Position numbers and translations under genes: made by a program. Shown here piece after piece: positions 26,900 to 35,401 of a DNA stretch of 64,000 nt. The stretch's first letter is position 1. Every line of letters starts with the position of its first letter. This stretch comes from Nocardioides eburneiflavus. GTDB lineage: Bacteria > Actinomycetota > Actinomycetes > Propionibacteriales > Nocardioidaceae. The stretch covers positions 744,001 through 808,000 of the forward strand of contig NZ_SRRO01000001.1 of the NCBI RefSeq assembly GCF_004785795.1, given 5' to 3'. The notes under the pieces are model-generated. The model ran no database searches. It saw nothing but the letters and a program-made list of their open reading frames with translations, and had not been told where the DNA came from.

Positions 26900-27412
26900 A
26901 TGAAGCCCACCGCCCGCACCGCGCTCGCCGTCATCGTCGCCGTCGTCGCCCTTGTCGTCTCTGCCGGCGCGGGCGCGACCGCCGCCCGCCTGATCACCGG
27001 CAAGGACATCAGGGACGGCACCGTCACCAGCGCCGACGTCAAGAACAGGTCGCTCAAGGCCAAGGACTTCTCGGCCCGTGCCAAGTCGAAGCTGCGCGGG
27101 CCCGCCGGCGCGACCGGAGCGACGGGCGCGACCGGACCGCAGGGTGCGCCGGGCCTCAGCGGGTTCGAGGTCGTCACCCGCACGGTCAGCATCCCCGCCC
27201 TCGGTGGGACCGCCTCGGTCAGTGCCGCGTGCCCTGCCGGCAAGAAGGCGATCTCCGCCACCGCCGGCTACGCCGCCCCGCTCGCCGGCCTGCTCAGCCA
27301 GGTGACCCGCACGAGTGACACCGCGTTCGAGGCCACGGGGCTCAGCGCGGCCGGCATCCTCGTCGACCAGGTCCTCACCCTCGACGTGGTCTGCGCGACG
27401 GTCCCGGGCTGA
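26900..27412 (+). CDS. Small exported protein with collagen-like Gly-X-Y repeat
   Basis: The product has 170 aa. The N-terminal hydrophobic segment ALAVIVAVVALVVSAGAGATAA acts as a signal or anchor. A basic region follows (about 32-64), then a short collagen-like run GPAGATGATGATGPQGAPG (19 residues, about 70-88), then a 75-residue domain with two Cys (SAACPAGKKA and VVCATVPG). Similar proteins are common and uncharacterised in Nocardioidaceae. It is probably surface-exposed. ATG 26900 has GGAG 5 nt upstream. It converges with the universal stress gene 22 bp away. Confidence 0.7.
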   Translation: MKPTARTALAVIVAVVALVVSAGAGATAARLITGKDIRDGTVTSADVKNRSLKAKDFSARAKSKLRGPAGATGATGATGPQGAPGLSGFEVVTRTVSIPALGGTASVSAACPAGKKAISATAGYAAPLAGLLSQVTRTSDTAFEATGLSAAGILVDQVLTLDVVCATVPG

Positions 27413-27434
27413 GCCCGGCCGGACTCGGGTCCCG

Positions 27435-27893
27435 TCACTCCGGGGGGTTGGGGACCACCAGGACGGGGACGGACGAGTGGCGTACGACCTGGGTGGCCGT
27501 GGAGCCGAAGAGCAGGCCCTTGAACCCGCCGGCGCCACGGGTGCCGACGACGAGCATCTCGGCACCGGCCGCGGCGTCGATGAGGCGCTCGGTCGCCTGC
27601 CCGCGCAGCGCGTAGAGCTGGACGTCGACGTCGTCGCCCAGGCCGGCGGCGGTGCAGTCGGCCTTGAGGTCGGCGATGACGGCCTGCTCGAACTCGGCGA
27701 AGGGAGGGACGTAGCCGCCGACCATCGAGTCGGGCCGGGGCGCGGTCGCGAGGTTCCACGCGCGTACGACGTGGAGGGTGACGCCCAGCCGGCGTGCGAG
27801 GTCGCCGGCGCGGCGTACGACGGCGGCAGCGGCGCGTGACCCGTCGTGCCCCACGACGATGCCGCCGGTGATGTGGGCTTCCTTCTTCACCAT
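27435..27893 (-). CDS. Universal stress protein (UspA family)
   Basis: The 152-aa single Usp domain begins IVVGHDGSRAAAAVVRRA. The ATP-binding signature GTRGAGGFKGLLFGST followed by VVRHSSVPVLVV (G-2x-G-9x-G-S/T) is intact, so it should bind ATP. Usp proteins help cells survive starvation, hypoxia and other stress, by unclear mechanisms. The ATG at 27893 leaves only a 46-bp gap to the end of the M13 peptidase gene upstream, but that gene is on the same strand and ends at 27940, so the two could be co-transcribed. Confidence 0.9.
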   Translation of the reverse strand: MVKKEAHITGGIVVGHDGSRAAAAVVRRAGDLARRLGVTLHVVRAWNLATAPRPDSMVGGYVPPFAEFEQAVIADLKADCTAAGLGDDVDVQLYALRGQATERLIDAAAGAEMLVVGTRGAGGFKGLLFGSTATQVVRHSSVPVLVVPNPPE

Positions 27894-27939
27894 GCCCTCA
27901 GCGTAGGCAGGCGCGGACCCCCTGTCAGGGGGCCGAAGG

Positions 27940-29883
27940 TCACCAGATGCGGACGCGTCCCTCGGGCTCGAGCCACAGGCCGTCGCCGGGCTGGGTCTCG
28001 AAGACCTCGTGGAACTCGTCGAGGTTGCGCACGATGTTGGCGCGGAACTCGGCCGGGCTGTGGGGGTCGATGGTGAGGTACTGGAGCTCCTGCTCCTTGC
28101 GGCGCTTGGTGCGCCAGACGTGGCTCCAGTTGAGGAAGAGCGTGCGCCGGTCCTCGACCGAGGCCGCGCCGCCCTGACTGATGACGTAGGCCTTGTGCGC
28201 GATCGTCAGGCCGCCCAGGTCGCCGATGTTCTCGCCGACGGTGAGGCTGCCGTTGACGTGCTCGCCCGGGAGGTTGCGCGGCTCGAAGGCGTCGTACTGG
28301 GCGATCAGCGCCTCGGACTTGGCCTCGAAGGCCGCCTTGTCGTCGGCGGTCCACCAGTCGTGCAGGTTGCCGTCCCCGTCGTACTGCGCGCCCTGGTCGT
28401 CGAACCCGTGCCCGATCTCGTGGCCGATGACGGCGCCGATGCCGCCGTAGTTCTCGGCGTCGTCGGCGTCGGGGCTGAAGAACGGCGGCTGCAGGATCGC
28501 CGCCGGGAAGCAGATCTCGTTGGTGCCGGGGTGGTAGTAGGCGTTGACCGTCTGGGGCAGCATGAGCCACTCGTCGCGGTCGACCGGCTGGCCGACCTTC
28601 TCGAGCTGGCGATCGGTCTCGAAGGCCGACGCCGAGGCGACGTTGCCCATCAGGTCGTCGGCGGAGATCGTCAGCGCGGAGTAGTCGCGGAACTCGGTCG
28701 GGTAGCCGATCTTGGGGTAGAAGCGATCGAGCTTGTCGTACGCCTTCTGCTTGGTGTCCTCGCCCATCCAGTCGAGCGCCTCGATCGAGCGGCGGTAGGC
28801 CGTGACGAGGTTGGCGACCAGGTCGTCCATCATCTGCTTGGAGGTCGGCGGGAAGTGGCGCGCGACGTAGACCTTGCCGACGGACTCGCCGATGGCGCCC
28901 TCGACGAAGTCGACGCCGCGCTTCCAGCGTGCGCGCAGCTCGGGGGTGCCGTTGAGGGTGCGGCCGTAGAAGTCGAAGTTGGCCTCGACGAACGCGTCGG
29001 GCAGGTAGGGCGCGCTGCTGCGCACGACCCGCACGTGGAGGATGTCGCGCCAGGTCTCGATCGGCGTCTCCTCGAGCACCGTGGACAGGTGGGAGAAGAA
29101 GTCGGGCTGCATCACGATGGAGCGGCGCAGCGTCTCCTCGGTGCCGCCGAGACCGGTGACGTAGGTGGTCCAGTCGAAGGCCGGGCAGAGCTCGCGCAGC
29201 TCCTCGAGGCTCTTGTGGTTGGTGGTCTTCTGCACGTCGCGGGTCTCGGCGGCCTCCCAGTGGCCCTCGGCGAGGCGGGACTCGTACGCCAGCACGCGCG
29301 CGGCCGCGCCTGCCGGGTCGTCGTGGTCGCTGAGGGTGAGCAGCGTGGTGAGGTAGGCGAGGTACTTCTCGCGGATCTCGGCGAACTTGTCCTCGCGGTA
29401 GTAGGACTCGTCGGGCAGGCCGAGGCCGCCCTGGGCGAGGTAGACGATGTTGCGGGACGCGTCGGCGCGGTCGGGGGTGATGTAGGAGCCGAACAGTCCC
29501 GGGCCTCCGGTGCGCTCGAAGACACCGAGGAAGGCAGCGAGCTGGGTGAGGTCGGCGACGGAGTGGGCGCGGTCGAGCAGGCCCCGGATCGGCTCGAGTC
29601 CCTTGGCGGCGATCGTCTCGGTGTCCATGAAGGAGGCGTAGAGGTCGCCGATCTTGCGCTCGTCCTCGTCGAGGTCCTCGGCGGGCCGGTCGGCGAGCTC
29701 GGTGATGATGTCGCGCACCTGCTGCTCCGCGGCGTCGGCGAGCGCGATGAACGCGCCCCAGCTCGACTTGTCGGCCGGGATCTCGGTCTCGTCGAGCCAG
29801 CGCCCGTTGACGTGGCCGAACAGGTCGTCCTGCGGGCGGATGTCGGGGTTCATGCCGTCGCGTGCAGCGTCGAGGATCGTCAC
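27940..29883 (-). CDS. M13-family zinc metallopeptidase (neprilysin/PepO-like)
   Basis: The product has 647 aa. The C-terminal catalytic half holds VIGHEIGHGFDDQGAQYD (HExxH near residue 486) and ENIGDLGGLTIAH (ExxxD near residue 553, third zinc ligand Glu), and the protein ends RVRIW, as M13 enzymes end in a conserved Trp. NAYYHPGTNEICFPAAILQPPFF contains the substrate-binding NAYY motif. There is no signal peptide or membrane anchor, so it is probably a cytoplasmic oligopeptidase like PepO. GTG 29883 is the annotated start; ATG 29853 is the alternative. Confidence 0.92.
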   Translation of the reverse strand: MTILDAARDGMNPDIRPQDDLFGHVNGRWLDETEIPADKSSWGAFIALADAAEQQVRDIITELADRPAEDLDEDERKIGDLYASFMDTETIAAKGLEPIRGLLDRAHSVADLTQLAAFLGVFERTGGPGLFGSYITPDRADASRNIVYLAQGGLGLPDESYYREDKFAEIREKYLAYLTTLLTLSDHDDPAGAAARVLAYESRLAEGHWEAAETRDVQKTTNHKSLEELRELCPAFDWTTYVTGLGGTEETLRRSIVMQPDFFSHLSTVLEETPIETWRDILHVRVVRSSAPYLPDAFVEANFDFYGRTLNGTPELRARWKRGVDFVEGAIGESVGKVYVARHFPPTSKQMMDDLVANLVTAYRRSIEALDWMGEDTKQKAYDKLDRFYPKIGYPTEFRDYSALTISADDLMGNVASASAFETDRQLEKVGQPVDRDEWLMLPQTVNAYYHPGTNEICFPAAILQPPFFSPDADDAENYGGIGAVIGHEIGHGFDDQGAQYDGDGNLHDWWTADDKAAFEAKSEALIAQYDAFEPRNLPGEHVNGSLTVGENIGDLGGLTIAHKAYVISQGGAASVEDRRTLFLNWSHVWRTKRRKEQELQYLTIDPHSPAEFRANIVRNLDEFHEVFETQPGDGLWLEPEGRVRIW

Positions 29884-30026
29884 GCGCCGACCCTAACCCC
29901 GAGGCCCAGACCGGCGGCCGACACCCGCCTCGCCCCACTGGTCCAGACCACGTGCTGGCACCCGTGGCAAACCCGCCCGGATGGGTGAGGCTGAGCAGCC
30001 CTGGACGGATTCGATCGGGAGGACCC

Positions 30027-31433
30027 ATGTTCCGACGCACGCGCACGCTCGCCCTGTTCGCTGCCGGCGGCCTCGTCGCCACTGCCCTGACCGCCCCGCC
30101 GGGGAGTGCCGGGACCGCCGAGCGGGTCGGCACTCGGTCGTGGAGCGCGCTGACGGCGAGCGCCTCCCCCAACTTCGCCCAGGCTGCGGTCGCCCGCACG
30201 GCTGACGGCACCCAGCACGTCGTGTGGATCGTCGACAACCCCGATCGCACCCACAACTACGAGCACACCACGATCTCGCCGAGCGGCCGGCAGGGCCCGG
30301 TGACCCGCGTCCTCACCACCAGCTGGGCGCAGCTGAGCACGCCTGTCGACCTCGGGGTCGACGCCGACGGCAGCCTCCGGCTGGCGTTCCGCGGCTCGAT
30401 CGACGGCAGCACGGCCAACTTCTTCAGCTACAAGGGCGTCTACACCGCCGTCTCCGTCGACGGGGGATCCTCCTGGGCCGTGCCCCGCGAGGTGCTCGCG
30501 CCGAGCAACAGCGACGGCGGTGTCACGATGGCGTACACCCCGGACGGCACACCGATCACGGGCTACGGCGACACCGGCGGGTTCCACTGGAACGTCGGGA
30601 CGATCCCGGAGGCCGCGGTGCCGGCGGCGACGGTTCAGGAGTTCACCGACCACGACGTCTACGGGGCGTCCCTGGTCAGGTCCGGGTCGGCCGTCCACGT
30701 CGTCTACCAGTCCATCCGCGGTGCGGGGATCTACGCGCGGCAGGTCTGGCCGTCCCTCGGCGCGCCGGTCAAGGCCCCCGGCGCCTACACCAACCCGGGC
30801 CAGCCGATGGCCGTCGTGGACCGGCCCGGCGTCGGCGTGGTCGCGGCCTACACGATCGACTCGCGGGTCGTGCTGTGGGACGTCTTCGCCAACCGCGTAC
30901 GCCGCGTGCGTGGGATGGACGGTCCCAACAACGTCTCGCTGGCGGTGCTGCCGGACGGGCACCTCTGGGTGGCAGCGCAGGGGCCCATCGGCTACACGCC
31001 CCGCGTGTCGCGGGTCTCGGCGCGCGGCTGGACCGTCGACCGCACGCCGATCCGTCTCGACGACCTCTACAGCACGTTCGGGCTCGAGGTGAGCAGCGCG
31101 GGGGCGCTGCGCGCCGAGCTGCTGCTGACCGGCAACGACGCCGGCGACCCGAGCCGCGTCCACGCGATGTCGGCCCTGGCCCAGATGACCCTCCGCACCA
31201 CGCCCCGCCGGTGGCGTGTCAACCGGGCGCAGCGGGTCGTCGTCAAGGTCACCGACGTCGACGGCGGGGTGGCCCGGGTGAAGGTCCGCGCCGGCGCACG
31301 CCGCTGCACCACCAACGGTGCCGGACGCTGCGTGATCCGGTTCCCCGGCCAGTCGCGTCCCGGCCGGATCACCGTCAAGGCGACCAAGCGCAGCTACTAC
31401 CCGGTGAAGGCCAGGCTGCGGGTGGTGCGCTGA
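30027..31433 (+). CDS. Secreted protein of unknown function, beta-propeller-like
   Basis: The product has 468 aa. A Sec signal (MFRRTRTLALFAAGGLVATA, cleavage near GSAG) leads to repeats of the type HVVWIVDNPDR, SLRLAFRGSIDG, YTAVSVDGGSSWAVPREV and HVVYQSIRGAG. The VSVDGGSSW pattern resembles an Asp-box, suggesting a sialidase-like beta-propeller; no catalytic residues are recognised. The C-terminal 100 residues form a beta-rich domain with a Cys pair (ARRCTTNGAGRCVIRF) of the Ig-like or carboxypeptidase-regulatory sort. GGGAGG precedes ATG 30027. It converges with the oxidoreductase gene, only 2 bp apart. Confidence 0.65.
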   Translation: MFRRTRTLALFAAGGLVATALTAPPGSAGTAERVGTRSWSALTASASPNFAQAAVARTADGTQHVVWIVDNPDRTHNYEHTTISPSGRQGPVTRVLTTSWAQLSTPVDLGVDADGSLRLAFRGSIDGSTANFFSYKGVYTAVSVDGGSSWAVPREVLAPSNSDGGVTMAYTPDGTPITGYGDTGGFHWNVGTIPEAAVPAATVQEFTDHDVYGASLVRSGSAVHVVYQSIRGAGIYARQVWPSLGAPVKAPGAYTNPGQPMAVVDRPGVGVVAAYTIDSRVVLWDVFANRVRRVRGMDGPNNVSLAVLPDGHLWVAAQGPIGYTPRVSRVSARGWTVDRTPIRLDDLYSTFGLEVSSAGALRAELLLTGNDAGDPSRVHAMSALAQMTLRTTPRRWRVNRAQRVVVKVTDVDGGVARVKVRAGARRCTTNGAGRCVIRFPGQSRPGRITVKATKRSYYPVKARLRVVR

Positions 31434-31435
31434 GG

Positions 31436-32413
31436 TCAGCGCACCCGTACGACCGACTTGCCGAGGGTGCGGCGCTCGTCCATGTCGACGAGCGCCCGCC
31501 CGAAGTCGGCGAGCTCGTAGGTCGCGCCGATCGGCGGCCTCACCACGCCGGACTCGATCATCGGAGCGAGGCGGTGCCACTGCTGCTGCATGTAGCTGGG
31601 CCGGGTCATGGCGTACGCCCCCCAGCCGACGCCGCGGACGTCGGTGTTGCCGAGCAGCAGCCGGTTGACCTTGACCTCGGGGATGCCCTGGCCCGCGGCG
31701 AAGCCGACCACCAGCACGCGTCCCTGCTCGGCCAGGCAGCGCAGCGAGTCGGTGAAGGCATCGCCCCCGACGACGTCGAGCACCACGTCGACGCCCTTGC
31801 CGCCGGTGAGCTGCTTGACCGCGTCCTTGAAGTCCGGGCCGATCACGACCTCGTCGGCGCCGGCCGCCCGGGCGAAGTCAGCCTTCGCCTCGGTGCTCAC
31901 GACCGCGATCGTGCGGGCGCCGAGACCCTTGGCGACCTGGAGGGTGGCGGTGCCGACGCCGCCGGCAGCGCCGTGCACGAGGACCGTCTCGCCCTCCCGC
32001 AGGCACCCGCGCTCGTCGAGCGCGAACAGGGCGGTCAGGTAGTTCATCGGCAGTGCCGCACCCTCGTCGTACGACAGCGCGTCGGGCAGCGCGAACGTGA
32101 AGATCGCCGGGTTGGCGACCTGCTCGGCGGCGCCGCCGTTGAGGTTCACGCCGGCGACCCGCTGGCCCACCTCGAAGCCACTGGACTCCGGGGAGCCGGG
32201 GTCGAGGACCACGCCGGCGAAGTCGACGCCGAGGGTGAACGGCGGCTCGGGCTTGAACTGGTACTCCCCGCGGCTCAGCAGCAGGTCGGGGAACGCCACC
32301 CCGACGCTGTGCACCTCGACGAGGACGTCGTGGGGTCCGGGGGTCGGCGGGTCGACCTCGCGCACCTCGACGTCGGCGGGACCGGTGGGCGTGACGACCT
32401 GGACTGCGCGCAT
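31436..32413 (-). CDS. NADPH:quinone oxidoreductase / zinc-less medium-chain dehydrogenase
   Basis: The 325-aa MDR protein lacks the structural zinc Cys cluster, as in quinone oxidoreductases. The GroES-like N-domain has PPFTLGVDFAGVV. The Rossmann fold carries VLVHGAAGGVGTATLQVAKGLGA. DVVLDVVGGDAF and VGFAAGQGIPEVKVNRLLLGN are typical of QOR2-like members. It probably reduces quinones or enones with NADPH in the cytoplasm; the exact substrate is unknown. The start is ATG 32413 (MRAVQVVTP). It is downstream of a small three-gene operon on the same strand by 26 bp and could be its last gene. Confidence 0.85.
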   Translation of the reverse strand: MRAVQVVTPTGPADVEVREVDPPTPGPHDVLVEVHSVGVAFPDLLLSRGEYQFKPEPPFTLGVDFAGVVLDPGSPESSGFEVGQRVAGVNLNGGAAEQVANPAIFTFALPDALSYDEGAALPMNYLTALFALDERGCLREGETVLVHGAAGGVGTATLQVAKGLGARTIAVVSTEAKADFARAAGADEVVIGPDFKDAVKQLTGGKGVDVVLDVVGGDAFTDSLRCLAEQGRVLVVGFAAGQGIPEVKVNRLLLGNTDVRGVGWGAYAMTRPSYMQQQWHRLAPMIESGVVRPPIGATYELADFGRALVDMDERRTLGKSVVRVR

Positions 32414-32439
32414 GCGAAGGAGGGTAGCGAGCAGGGGTG

Positions 32440-32745
32440 TCAGGCCCGCTTCCACATCAGGGTGAGCACCGCGAGGTCGATGACGATGACGGGGAGGGCC
32501 ACCGCCCACATCACCGGGTCCGACCACTTGCGGGCGAGCCCGGTCCACGGCAGCACCATCCCGGCGAGCCCGACCACGACGCCGATGGCGATCCACGCCG
32601 GCTGCTTGGTGATCACCCCCGCGACGAGCACGATGAGCGACAGGAACACCGCTCCGTTGGTGGCGGCGTCGAGAACGAAGCCCTGGATGAACCGGGCGAT
32701 GAAACCGCCTGCGCTCATGTCGTCGGAACGTCCTCCGTCGCTCAC
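32440..32745 (-). CDS. Small membrane protein, last gene of a type VII-like operon
   Basis: The product has 101 aa with three or four hydrophobic segments (GAVFLSLIVLVAGVI, WIAIGVVVGLAGMVLPWTG and WAVALPVIVIDLAVLTL). Start: GTG 32745 overlaps the previous stop (GTGA), matching the coupling style of the operon; ATG 32718 would shorten it by nine residues. No domain is recognised. Gene order with the WXG-like protein suggests a membrane partner or immunity-like protein, but this is inference only. Confidence 0.6.
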   Translation of the reverse strand: MSDGGRSDDMSAGGFIARFIQGFVLDAATNGAVFLSLIVLVAGVITKQPAWIAIGVVVGLAGMVLPWTGLARKWSDPVMWAVALPVIVIDLAVLTLMWKRA

Positions 32746-33125
32746 CCGTCGTCCTCCTGGTCGAGCATCTCGGCCTCCACGGTCCTCGGGTCGAACGTCG
32801 GGTCGTCCTCCAGGGCCTGCTTCCAGTCCTCGGCGTAGCGCTGCTCCATCGTCTCGAGGTGCGAGTGCAGCAGCCCTGCGTGCGGCGAGCTTCCCTCGAA
32901 CACCTCGCCCCAGCTCGTCTCGCCGTCCTCGACCAGTCGGGCCAGGCGCTCCATGTCGGGGCCGAGCCTGCCGTCGAGTGCGTCGCGGTGCAACTGGTGG
33001 CGTTCGTCGGGCGTGTGGACAGGGGTCGCGGCCACCCGCGCCAGGTGTCCGCGGGCCATCTCGAGCGTCGCCTGGAAGGCGACCATGGCGGCGGCCACCT
33101 GCTCCTCCGGCGTCGGCTCGCTCAC
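32742..33125 (-). CDS. Hypothetical acidic helical protein
   Basis: The 127-aa protein is predicted to be mostly helical and acidic, with EEQVAAAMVAFQATLEMARGHL near the N-terminus and DWKQALEDDPTFDP near the C-terminus. No signal peptide or transmembrane segment. It is linked by GTGA overlaps to both neighbours, so it is translated with the WXG-like protein upstream and the membrane protein downstream. It could be a chaperone or partner of the former; size and acidity resemble such factors, but no family is recognised. Confidence 0.6.
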   Translation of the reverse strand: MSEPTPEEQVAAAMVAFQATLEMARGHLARVAATPVHTPDERHQLHRDALDGRLGPDMERLARLVEDGETSWGEVFEGSSPHAGLLHSHLETMEQRYAEDWKQALEDDPTFDPRTVEAEMLDQEDDG

Positions 33126-34105
33126 GCGGGGACTCGCGGGGCGTCGGGCAGGGACTCGATCGTGACCATGTGGACGAGGCTGATGATGAGGTTCTTGATG
33201 GTGGTGATGATCTGCCAGAACGCCATGATCGCCTTGCGTGCGGTCTTGAAGAGCTCCCAGCCCTCCTTGATCGTCTTGACGGCCTTCCACTGCCCCCACA
33301 CCGGGATGTAGGAGGACGAGATGGCGGCACTGCAGATCGAGATGATCATGCGGATGACGTCGACGACGTTCTGGGCGAGGTCGACCGAGGAGCGGATCAT
33401 GTCTCGCAGGTGCCCGCTGACCCTGCGCATCGCGCTCGACTGGCTGGACAGCTCGGTGATCCACCGCTCGACGTGGTCGGCGGACCGTGTCGCCGCGCCG
33501 CCGCGCCAGGTGCGCGAGATGGCGGCCTGGCCGTGGGAGAGGTTGTCGGTGACCCGGTCGAGGCAGTCGCTCACGTGCTGCCAGGCGGACGCCTGCAGCG
33601 CAGCCTTCTCGATGTCCCCGGCGATCCACCGGGTGACGTACTCGCGGGGGTCGATGCCGACGATCCACTCGGTGAGGTCACAGATCTTGTCGAGGACGAA
33701 TCCGAACGAGACCTCGGGCAGCGCAGCGGTGTCGCAGCTGGGCGCGCCCACCGGGAGCACGCCGGCCACGTCGTAGAAGCCGTCGGCGCGGAGGTCGTCG
33801 GTGATGGCCCGGCCGACACCGAAGTCCTGGGCGACGCGCGCGTCGGTCTCCTGGAAGTCGTCGGCCGTCTCTCCCAGCGACGTTGCCGTGGCGCCGAGCC
33901 GCACACCCTCCTCGCCGAGCACCGCCGTGAAGGCGGGGACGAGGCCTTCGTACTCGTAGGTCACCAGCTCGAGGATGGCGCCGAAGTCCCCGTCGGGGAC
34001 GTGCGTGGAGAGGTAGGACGACAGCCCCGTGCAGTCGGTACCGGCCCGGCCGACCTGTCGGGACCAACCGCGCAGGTCGGACAGTTCGACGGCGAGCTGG
34101 CTCAT
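33122..34105 (-). CDS. WXG100/ESX-substrate-like helical protein
   Basis: The product has 327 aa. The N-terminal 130 residues are helical (ELSDLRGWSRQVGRAG...) with a pattern like ESX secretion substrates; SRTWRGGAATRSADHVERW in the middle contains the W-x-G turn between helices that marks WXG100 proteins. The C-terminal third has hydrophobic helices (VIRMIISICSAAISSSYIP, IMAFWQIITTIKNLIISLV). ATG 34105 has GGAGG 6 nt upstream. No ESX machinery genes are in the window. It may be an exported or pore-forming effector; inference only. It precedes two GTGA-linked genes. Confidence 0.55.
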   Translation of the reverse strand: MSQLAVELSDLRGWSRQVGRAGTDCTGLSSYLSTHVPDGDFGAILELVTYEYEGLVPAFTAVLGEEGVRLGATATSLGETADDFQETDARVAQDFGVGRAITDDLRADGFYDVAGVLPVGAPSCDTAALPEVSFGFVLDKICDLTEWIVGIDPREYVTRWIAGDIEKAALQASAWQHVSDCLDRVTDNLSHGQAAISRTWRGGAATRSADHVERWITELSSQSSAMRRVSGHLRDMIRSSVDLAQNVVDVIRMIISICSAAISSSYIPVWGQWKAVKTIKEGWELFKTARKAIMAFWQIITTIKNLIISLVHMVTIESLPDAPRVPA

Positions 34106-34165
34106 CGGAGCCTCCTTCGTGGGCGGGGATGCGTCCTTGATGCCCGTGACCGCGGCCGGCAAGAC

Positions 34166-35392
34166 CTAGCCGACTGCCTTGACCTCGCTGAGCTCGAAGT
34201 GCATCGGGTCGGTCCAGCGCCAGTCGCCGCCCCAGGCGAAGCCCCAGGCCTTGAAGATCGCCACGACGTCGCGGTCGATCTCGCCAACGGTGCCGCGCTG
34301 GTTGCCCGCGGTGTTGAGGTCGAGGGCGAGGCCGAAGGAGTGGTTGGACAGCGTGGTCGTGTTGGCGATGAAGCGCGGGTAGTAGCACCCGGCGTACTGG
34401 CGCGGGTCGATCGCGCCGGCCAGGCCCCGCTGCTCCACCTCCAGCAGCGCGGCGCGCAGCTGCGGGAACAGGTCCTTGTGGCAGGTGACGCTGCCGAGGA
34501 CGGGCACCGCCTCGGTGCGGATGTTGGCCCTGACCCAGGCCGGGTCGGGCGCGATCCGCCCACCGCCGAGCACGGTGTAGCGGAACGTGCCGACGAGGTC
34601 CCCGAGCGTGCCTCCGGTCGGGATCGCGGTGAGCTTCGCGTCGGGGTCGAGCCCGAGGCGCGAGGCGACGTCGAGCATCTGGACCGACGCGTCCTTGCCC
34701 ACGAGGCGTTCCAGAGGCCCGCGGATCGTGGCGGGGGTGGTGCCGTCGGTCGAGATGAGCAGCCCGTTGTCGGTGGCCATCTCGATGTCGGCGGCCCACG
34801 CGGTGTTGACGACCATGTCGATCGTCGGGATCTGGGGGGTGTACGCCCCCACGTGCAGGGTGGGGGCGTCGTCGTCAGTGCCGAGCCGGATCATCCCGTT
34901 GGGGTCGGCGAGGCGGCGGACTGCCCTGGAGTCCGCGACGGCCATCTCGCCGCCTGCGACGCGGTCCCAGATCTCCTGGAGGTCGGCGACGTCCGCCTGG
35001 GTGAAGTGGCGGAAGCCGCCGGGGTCCACCGCGGCGACGGTCAGCACGCGGTTCTCGAGGCTGACCTGGCCGAGACCGATGCGCTCGGTGTGGGCCACGC
35101 CGCGCAGCCGCTCGATCCGCTTCAGCAGCTCGTCGTCGATCGGCTGGTCCCACTGCACGAGGATGTCCGCGCTCCACAACCGGCCGTCACGCTCGCCGGG
35201 CGGGTCGACGGCGTGGGCCGGGTCGGCCACGGGCACGGTGGAGGACTTCTCCGTCGGCTCGCTCACCGGCGAGGTGGGTTCGGAGGTGGGCGAGGCGTCC
35301 GGCTCCTCGCGGGCGGCGGGATCGCTGCACGCCACGACCAGCAGCGCGAGGGCAGCGGTCGCCGCGACCCCGGCTCCCCGTCGTACGCGCAT
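34166..35392 (-). CDS. Lipoprotein with C-terminal M15 D-alanyl-D-alanine carboxypeptidase-like domain
   Basis: The product has 408 aa. Signal MRVRRGAGVAATAALALLVVAC has lipobox Cys22, followed by a Ser/Thr/Glu/Pro-rich linker to about residue 70. The C-terminal 120 residues carry NHSFGLALDLN (zinc His and Asp) and WRWTDPMHFELSE (zinc His), the M15C signature shared with L-Ala-D-Glu and D-Ala-D-Ala peptidases. It should cleave peptidoglycan stem peptides outside the membrane. The middle region is unassigned. It lies 60 bp upstream of the WXG-like gene, same strand, so it could remodel the wall for that export system. Confidence 0.8.
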   Translation of the reverse strand: MRVRRGAGVAATAALALLVVACSDPAAREEPDASPTSEPTSPVSEPTEKSSTVPVADPAHAVDPPGERDGRLWSADILVQWDQPIDDELLKRIERLRGVAHTERIGLGQVSLENRVLTVAAVDPGGFRHFTQADVADLQEIWDRVAGGEMAVADSRAVRRLADPNGMIRLGTDDDAPTLHVGAYTPQIPTIDMVVNTAWAADIEMATDNGLLISTDGTTPATIRGPLERLVGKDASVQMLDVASRLGLDPDAKLTAIPTGGTLGDLVGTFRYTVLGGGRIAPDPAWVRANIRTEAVPVLGSVTCHKDLFPQLRAALLEVEQRGLAGAIDPRQYAGCYYPRFIANTTTLSNHSFGLALDLNTAGNQRGTVGEIDRDVVAIFKAWGFAWGGDWRWTDPMHFELSEVKAVG

Positions 35393-35401
35393 GCCCAGAC
35401 C

